Assembly (NCBI GenBank): GCA_017392525.1
Contig: JAFOVD010000029.1
Location: forward strand, 1 to 46,158
Origin: Lachnospiraceae bacterium
GTDB taxonomy: Bacteria > Bacillota > Clostridia > Lachnospirales > Lachnospiraceae
Direction: 5' to 3'
Length of the DNA stretch: 46,158 nt
Below the pieces are notes generated by a model, which ran no database searches, was not told the DNA's origin, and was given only the letters and a program-made list of their open reading frames with translations. The translations under genes and the position numbers were made by a program. Positions 43,452 through 46,158 of the stretch are shown here, piece after piece (within the stretch, counting starts at the first letter, position 1; the number at the start of each line of letters is the position of its first letter).

Positions 43452-45197
43452 ATGACTAAAGATGAAGCCTACGAAAAAAGACGCCAGGAATGTCTTGCTC
43501 TTGCGCGCGAAAATAAAAAGCTCAAAAAGATGCTAGCAGAAGTTGATGCCGGTACCTACACTATTCCAGAAAAAGCAGCAAATCTTAAGGCTAGGAATAA
43601 AGAGCATCAGGAAATGCTCCATTGGAAAAAAGAAGCTGAACGATTCAAGAATAACTGGCAGCAGCAAGTAAAAATCACAGAGAATTTTAAAATCGCAGCC
43701 AGAGACGCGCAGCTAGACAAAGAAGATATTGAAAAAGAACGTGATGAATATAAGGCTAAATGCGAAGAACTTCAGTCACGCCTTGATGCTATTTTAGGAT
43801 CAGATTCTTCCGACAATAAAGACCTTTTGGATCAAATCAATGCATTGAAGGAAGAACTTCAAAAAGAGAAAGCTAAAAATGATACTGATGGTACTAACAG
43901 TGGGCTTCCAACTAGCAAAACTCCTATTGGCAAAAACAAAGTTATTCCAAATCTAAGAGAAAAATCAGAACTAAAAAGAGGTGGTCAACCTGGACATGAA
44001 AAACATTCGTTAGCGCCAATTCCAGATAATAAGATAAATGATGACCGTTATCATATTTTAACCGAATGTCCATCCTGTGGTAGTAGGAATCTTGAATACG
44101 TGGATTGTATTGACAAAGACGAAATTGATTTTGAAATAAAGATTATCAATCGCAGACATCATTTTTATGTTTACAAATGCCTTGATTGCGGCAAGATAGT
44201 TCACTCTTCCATACCATTACATTTGAAGGAGCAAACTCAATACGGCAGCAACATAAAAGCTATGATTCTAGCTTTACTTGATTTAGGATACATCAGCATA
44301 AACCGGGCCAAAAGGCTTATAGATGGCTTCCTTGGAAATGGCATATCTATTAGTGAAGGATTTATCTGCAAGCAGCAACGGAGAGCTTCTCTTGGTTTAA
44401 AATCTTTTGTTGAAGCTGTGAGACTTGAAATAATCAAATCTCATGTTGTTCATTGGGACGATACTGTCATATTCGTAAATACGAAGCGTGGCTGCATGAG
44501 ATTCTACGGCAATAACAAACTTGCATTATTTAAGGCTCATGAAACTAAAGCAAGGGATGGTCTTGATGAAGACGCCGTGTTAGGTGCTCTTGGACCTGAT
44601 ACCGTTGTTGTTCATGACCATGTACTTGTAAATTATAACGATGATTTCTATTTTGCAAACGCAGAATGTAATCAACATTTAGAAAGGGATTTAAAATCAT
44701 TGAACGACATATGCCATCACTCCTGGGCTAGTCAGCTTAATGAACTAATCGCTTCCACCATTCATGAAAGGAATCAGATTATTGCGTCTGGTGGAGATTC
44801 TTTTCCAAGATCTAAGTACAGAGATGTCATTCATCAGGTTGATAAGATCATGACTGTAGCAACATCTGAGCACGAAGAATCTACAGGTCATTTTTATGAG
44901 TCCGATGAACGCAGGCTCATGAATCGAATTAAGGACTACAAAAAGAACTATTTTTTATGGGTAAAGGATTTTGATGTGCCTCCAACCAACAATCTTGCAG
45001 AGCGTGGTCTCAGAGGTCAAAAGACAAAACTGAAGGTATCTGGACAATATCAATCTGTTGAATCAGCTGGCTATTTTGCTGATATAAGGACTTACCTTGA
45101 AACCTGTCTCAGAAATGGAGTCAACGAAGTAACTGCATTACAGAGGCTTACTTCAGGGAATCCTTTCACCCTAAATGAACTACTAGGCGGAGCATAA
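43452..45197 (+). CDS. IS66-family transposase (DDE type)
   Basis: A 581-residue transposase, apparently intact. A long N-terminal coiled coil (about 1-150) leads to a linker rich in Lys/Gly with KRGGQPGHEKH, the usual IS66 box before a zinc-binding motif (CPSCGSRN...CLDCGK). The DDE_Tnp_IS66 domain follows, with the first Asp in VHWDDTV, the second in VVHDHVLVNY and the Glu in NNLAERGLRGQKTK. A short C-terminal domain closes the protein. The ribosome binding site is weak (AGGTG). No tnpA/tnpB pair is present, so it belongs with single-transposase members of the family. Confidence 0.93.
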   Translation: MTKDEAYEKRRQECLALARENKKLKKMLAEVDAGTYTIPEKAANLKARNKEHQEMLHWKKEAERFKNNWQQQVKITENFKIAARDAQLDKEDIEKERDEYKAKCEELQSRLDAILGSDSSDNKDLLDQINALKEELQKEKAKNDTDGTNSGLPTSKTPIGKNKVIPNLREKSELKRGGQPGHEKHSLAPIPDNKINDDRYHILTECPSCGSRNLEYVDCIDKDEIDFEIKIINRRHHFYVYKCLDCGKIVHSSIPLHLKEQTQYGSNIKAMILALLDLGYISINRAKRLIDGFLGNGISISEGFICKQQRRASLGLKSFVEAVRLEIIKSHVVHWDDTVIFVNTKRGCMRFYGNNKLALFKAHETKARDGLDEDAVLGALGPDTVVVHDHVLVNYNDDFYFANAECNQHLERDLKSLNDICHHSWASQLNELIASTIHERNQIIASGGDSFPRSKYRDVIHQVDKIMTVATSEHEESTGHFYESDERRLMNRIKDYKKNYFLWVKDFDVPPTNNLAERGLRGQKTKLKVSGQYQSVESAGYFADIRTYLETCLRNGVNEVTALQRLTSGNPFTLNELLGGA

Positions 45198-45209
45198 GCC
45201 CCGCCTAGT
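45182..45209 (+). terminator. Hairpin spanning the transposase stop codon
   Basis: ACTAGGCGG and CCGCCTAGT form a 9-bp GC-rich stem with a ten-base loop that holds the TAA stop. There is no T run, so it may stabilise the 3' end or pause polymerase rather than terminate. Confidence 0.45.
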
Positions 45210-45290
45210 GGTGATACCATTTTCAACAACAAATAAAATCTAAACTTATAACGTCTCTCCATCCCCTAAATGATTGCTTAAATTATGTAT

Positions 45291-45737
45291 TCACCCCTTT
45301 ATCTGTACTAAAAACAGACTAAAGAATAATGACCAAAAAACAGAAAGAAATGCAATAGCAACATTAATCAACACTATCTCATAATCAGCTGAAGCCGGCA
45401 AATTTTGAAAAAAGGTAAATAGATAAATTACAGCAAAAAACATTCCTCCGAACATCAAAACCTTTATAGCATAATCTATAGAATATTCCATTCTTTTTAT
45501 ATCAGATTTACTGATTTCCTTTGACGATTTAATAAAGGCATTCTTTATTGCCTGTGCAAAGTAGCGTAATTGGTTTCCAGCATATAAAGAAATAAGTAGT
45601 AGAAAACAAAGTAGAATCAAGGATGGATAATCAATAAAATTAACAAAATAACCACCTACATATTTGTACCCCATAATAAGTGATGTTAGTAGAAACATAA
45701 TCCCCAGTATTCCTTCAACATATGGACCTTTCTTCAT
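45291..45737 (-). CDS. Small membrane protein, MotA/ExbB-like appearance
   Basis: A 148-residue protein with four hydrophobic segments: residues about 8-25, 36-55, 91-112 and 120-146. The arrangement GGYFVNFIDYPSLILLCFLLL, followed by a charged loop and two further helices, loosely recalls the front part of MotA/ExbB channel proteins (..FIDPPSLL..). It is too short for a full MotA, so this is only a resemblance. GGAGGTG (leftward) fits ATG 45737; the frame runs further upstream without support. It lies inside the 17-bp inverted repeats and runs opposite to the transposase, so it may be a passenger. Confidence 0.6.
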   Translation of the reverse strand: MKKGPYVEGILGIMFLLTSLIMGYKYVGGYFVNFIDYPSLILLCFLLLISLYAGNQLRYFAQAIKNAFIKSSKEISKSDIKRMEYSIDYAIKVLMFGGMFFAVIYLFTFFQNLPASADYEIVLINVAIAFLSVFWSLFFSLFLVQIKG

Positions 45738-45845
45738 AGCGCACCTCCCTCGTACCAAACCGCATAAGTATATCCTCATATTATCAATATATGTCTATTT
45801 ATACAAGTAGTACGAAAACCAACATACTTTCTAGAATCCCTCCAT

Positions 45846-45871
45846 AAAATAAAGCCCACAAAAAGTGAGCT
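45846..45871 (-). terminator. Leftward terminator-like hairpin near the right end of the element
   Basis: Reading leftward, AGCTCAC-TTTTT-GTGGGCT forms a 7-bp stem with one G-U pair, followed by a T-rich tract. It would block transcription entering from the right, mirroring the hairpin at the left end. Confidence 0.5.
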
Positions 45872-45889
45872 TCATTTAATATCCTTATT

Positions 45890-45906
45890 TGACTGTGAAT
45901 AGTAAC
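45890..45906 (-). repeat. Right 17-bp inverted repeat
   Basis: TGACTGTGAATAGTAAC, the exact reverse complement of 42945-42961. It lies 23 bases before the -35 of the next gene. Confidence 0.75.
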
Positions 45907-45929
45907 TATATGTTTTTTTGTGACACCTC

Positions 45930-45958
45930 TTAACAAATTAAAACGTATGGTATATAAT
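45930..45958 (+). promoter_or_regulatory. Promoter of the last, partial gene
   Basis: TTAACA (45930-45935), a 17-base spacer and a perfect TATAAT (45953-45958), about 46 bases before the start codon. Confidence 0.7.
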
Positions 45959-46004
45959 TATTTAAACGGAATTATTAGCCATTAATTTAAATGGGGGGTG
46001 CGCA

Positions 46005-46158
46005 ATGGGAACAGAAGAAAGGCAAGAGAAAATAAAACAGAGGCTTGATAAAAATCTTACAGCTGAGCAAAAGGAAAATCTTAAAGCTGTTGGAAAGGTT
46101 GTTGAAAATAATAAAGGCAACTTTTTCCAATCAATTTCTTTTCAAAACATAATTGTAA
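46005..46158 (+). CDS. N-terminal part of an unrecognised protein (runs off the window)
   Basis: An open frame of 51 codons from ATG 46005, with GGGGGGTG just upstream and a good promoter. It begins MGTEERQEKIKQRLDKNLTA and continues as a charged helix, then NNKGNFFQSISFQN at the edge. No family is recognisable from this fragment, and there is no signal peptide. Confidence 0.65.
   Translation, partial: MGTEERQEKIKQRLDKNLTAEQKENLKAVGKVVENNKGNFFQSISFQNIIV

Larger units (their letters stand above)
42945..45906. mobile_element. IS66-type element bounded by 17-bp inverted repeats
   Basis: The 17-base sequence GTTACTATTCACAGTCA at 42945-42961 recurs exactly inverted at 45890-45906, enclosing 2962 bases. 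Inside are a terminator-like hairpin, a promoter with an inverted repeat, a coiled-coil ORF, an intact IS66-family transposase and a leftward membrane-protein gene. The eight bases flanking each end do not match, so no target duplication is visible. The boundaries are therefore inferred from the repeats alone. Confidence 0.55.

Noticed and set aside
42937-45914. 8-bp target-site duplication of the IS66-type element
   Set aside because: The bases outside the left (AAATTTCT) and right (TATATGTT) repeats differ, so no duplication can be claimed.

Overview
The window comes from a moderately AT-rich Gram-positive bacterium, most likely a member of the Lachnospiraceae (Clostridia). The basis is strong AGGAGG-type ribosome binding sites, TTGACA/TATAAT promoters, a CGAAC-N4-GTTCG LexA box in front of recA, a tRNA gene without encoded CCA, and gene families and orders typical of gut clostridia. 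No rRNA, CRISPR array or prophage was seen. The genus is not assigned.

Layout. 1-2570: end of a GPH-type sugar symporter and a GH36 alpha-galactosidase. 2630-3907 (minus): a ClC-family anion transporter with features of the fluoride-exporting branch. 4042-6734: a membrane GGDEF protein, purine nucleoside phosphorylase and a metallo-beta-lactamase-fold hydrolase, tightly packed. 6804-9970: a 52-residue membrane protein, alaS and rpsU. 10071-16340: a lipoprotein, prfC, SOS-controlled recA with recX, rny (RNase Y) and a NUDIX hydrolase. 16443-19963: a MacA/MacB-like export system (adaptor, ATPase, permease). 19966-23320: a shikimate divergon (aroF and aroE leftward, aroD and aroK rightward), followed by tRNA-Arg(CCG). 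23494-29784: an SH3-domain surface protein with nine AAAEQ repeats, a 23S rRNA pseudouridine synthase, ligA and a large unrecognised protein with a degenerate cyclic-nucleotide-binding-like N-terminus. 29894-35204: arginine genes, argG leftward and GNAT-argJ-argB-argD rightward. 35312-42471: comEA, an OmpR-type regulator, a sensor kinase, a GerMN lipoprotein, comEC and holA. 42533-42796 (minus): rpsT. 42945-45906: an IS66-type element bounded by 17-bp inverted repeats. The window ends in an unrecognised gene fragment.

How the genes work together. Most of the window is core metabolism and information processing: shikimate and arginine synthesis, translation (AlaRS, RF3, S20, S21), DNA repair (RecA, RecX, LigA, HolA) and RNA decay (RNase Y). 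The comEA to comEC block combines the DNA-uptake machinery with a regulator-kinase-GerMN lipoprotein set arranged like the actinobacterial MtrA-MtrB-LpqB system. The accessory part is the IS66-type element, which sits just upstream of the rpsT promoter and appears to carry an extra membrane-protein gene.

The observations I rate highest are two ribosomal-protein leaders. The rpsT leader holds three complementary segments that can form mutually exclusive hairpins, one of which covers the Shine-Dalgarno sequence in front of a UUG start. The rpsU leader has interleaved complementary segments compatible with a pseudoknot abutting its Shine-Dalgarno sequence. Both rest on reading complementarity by eye; no folding or database search was run.
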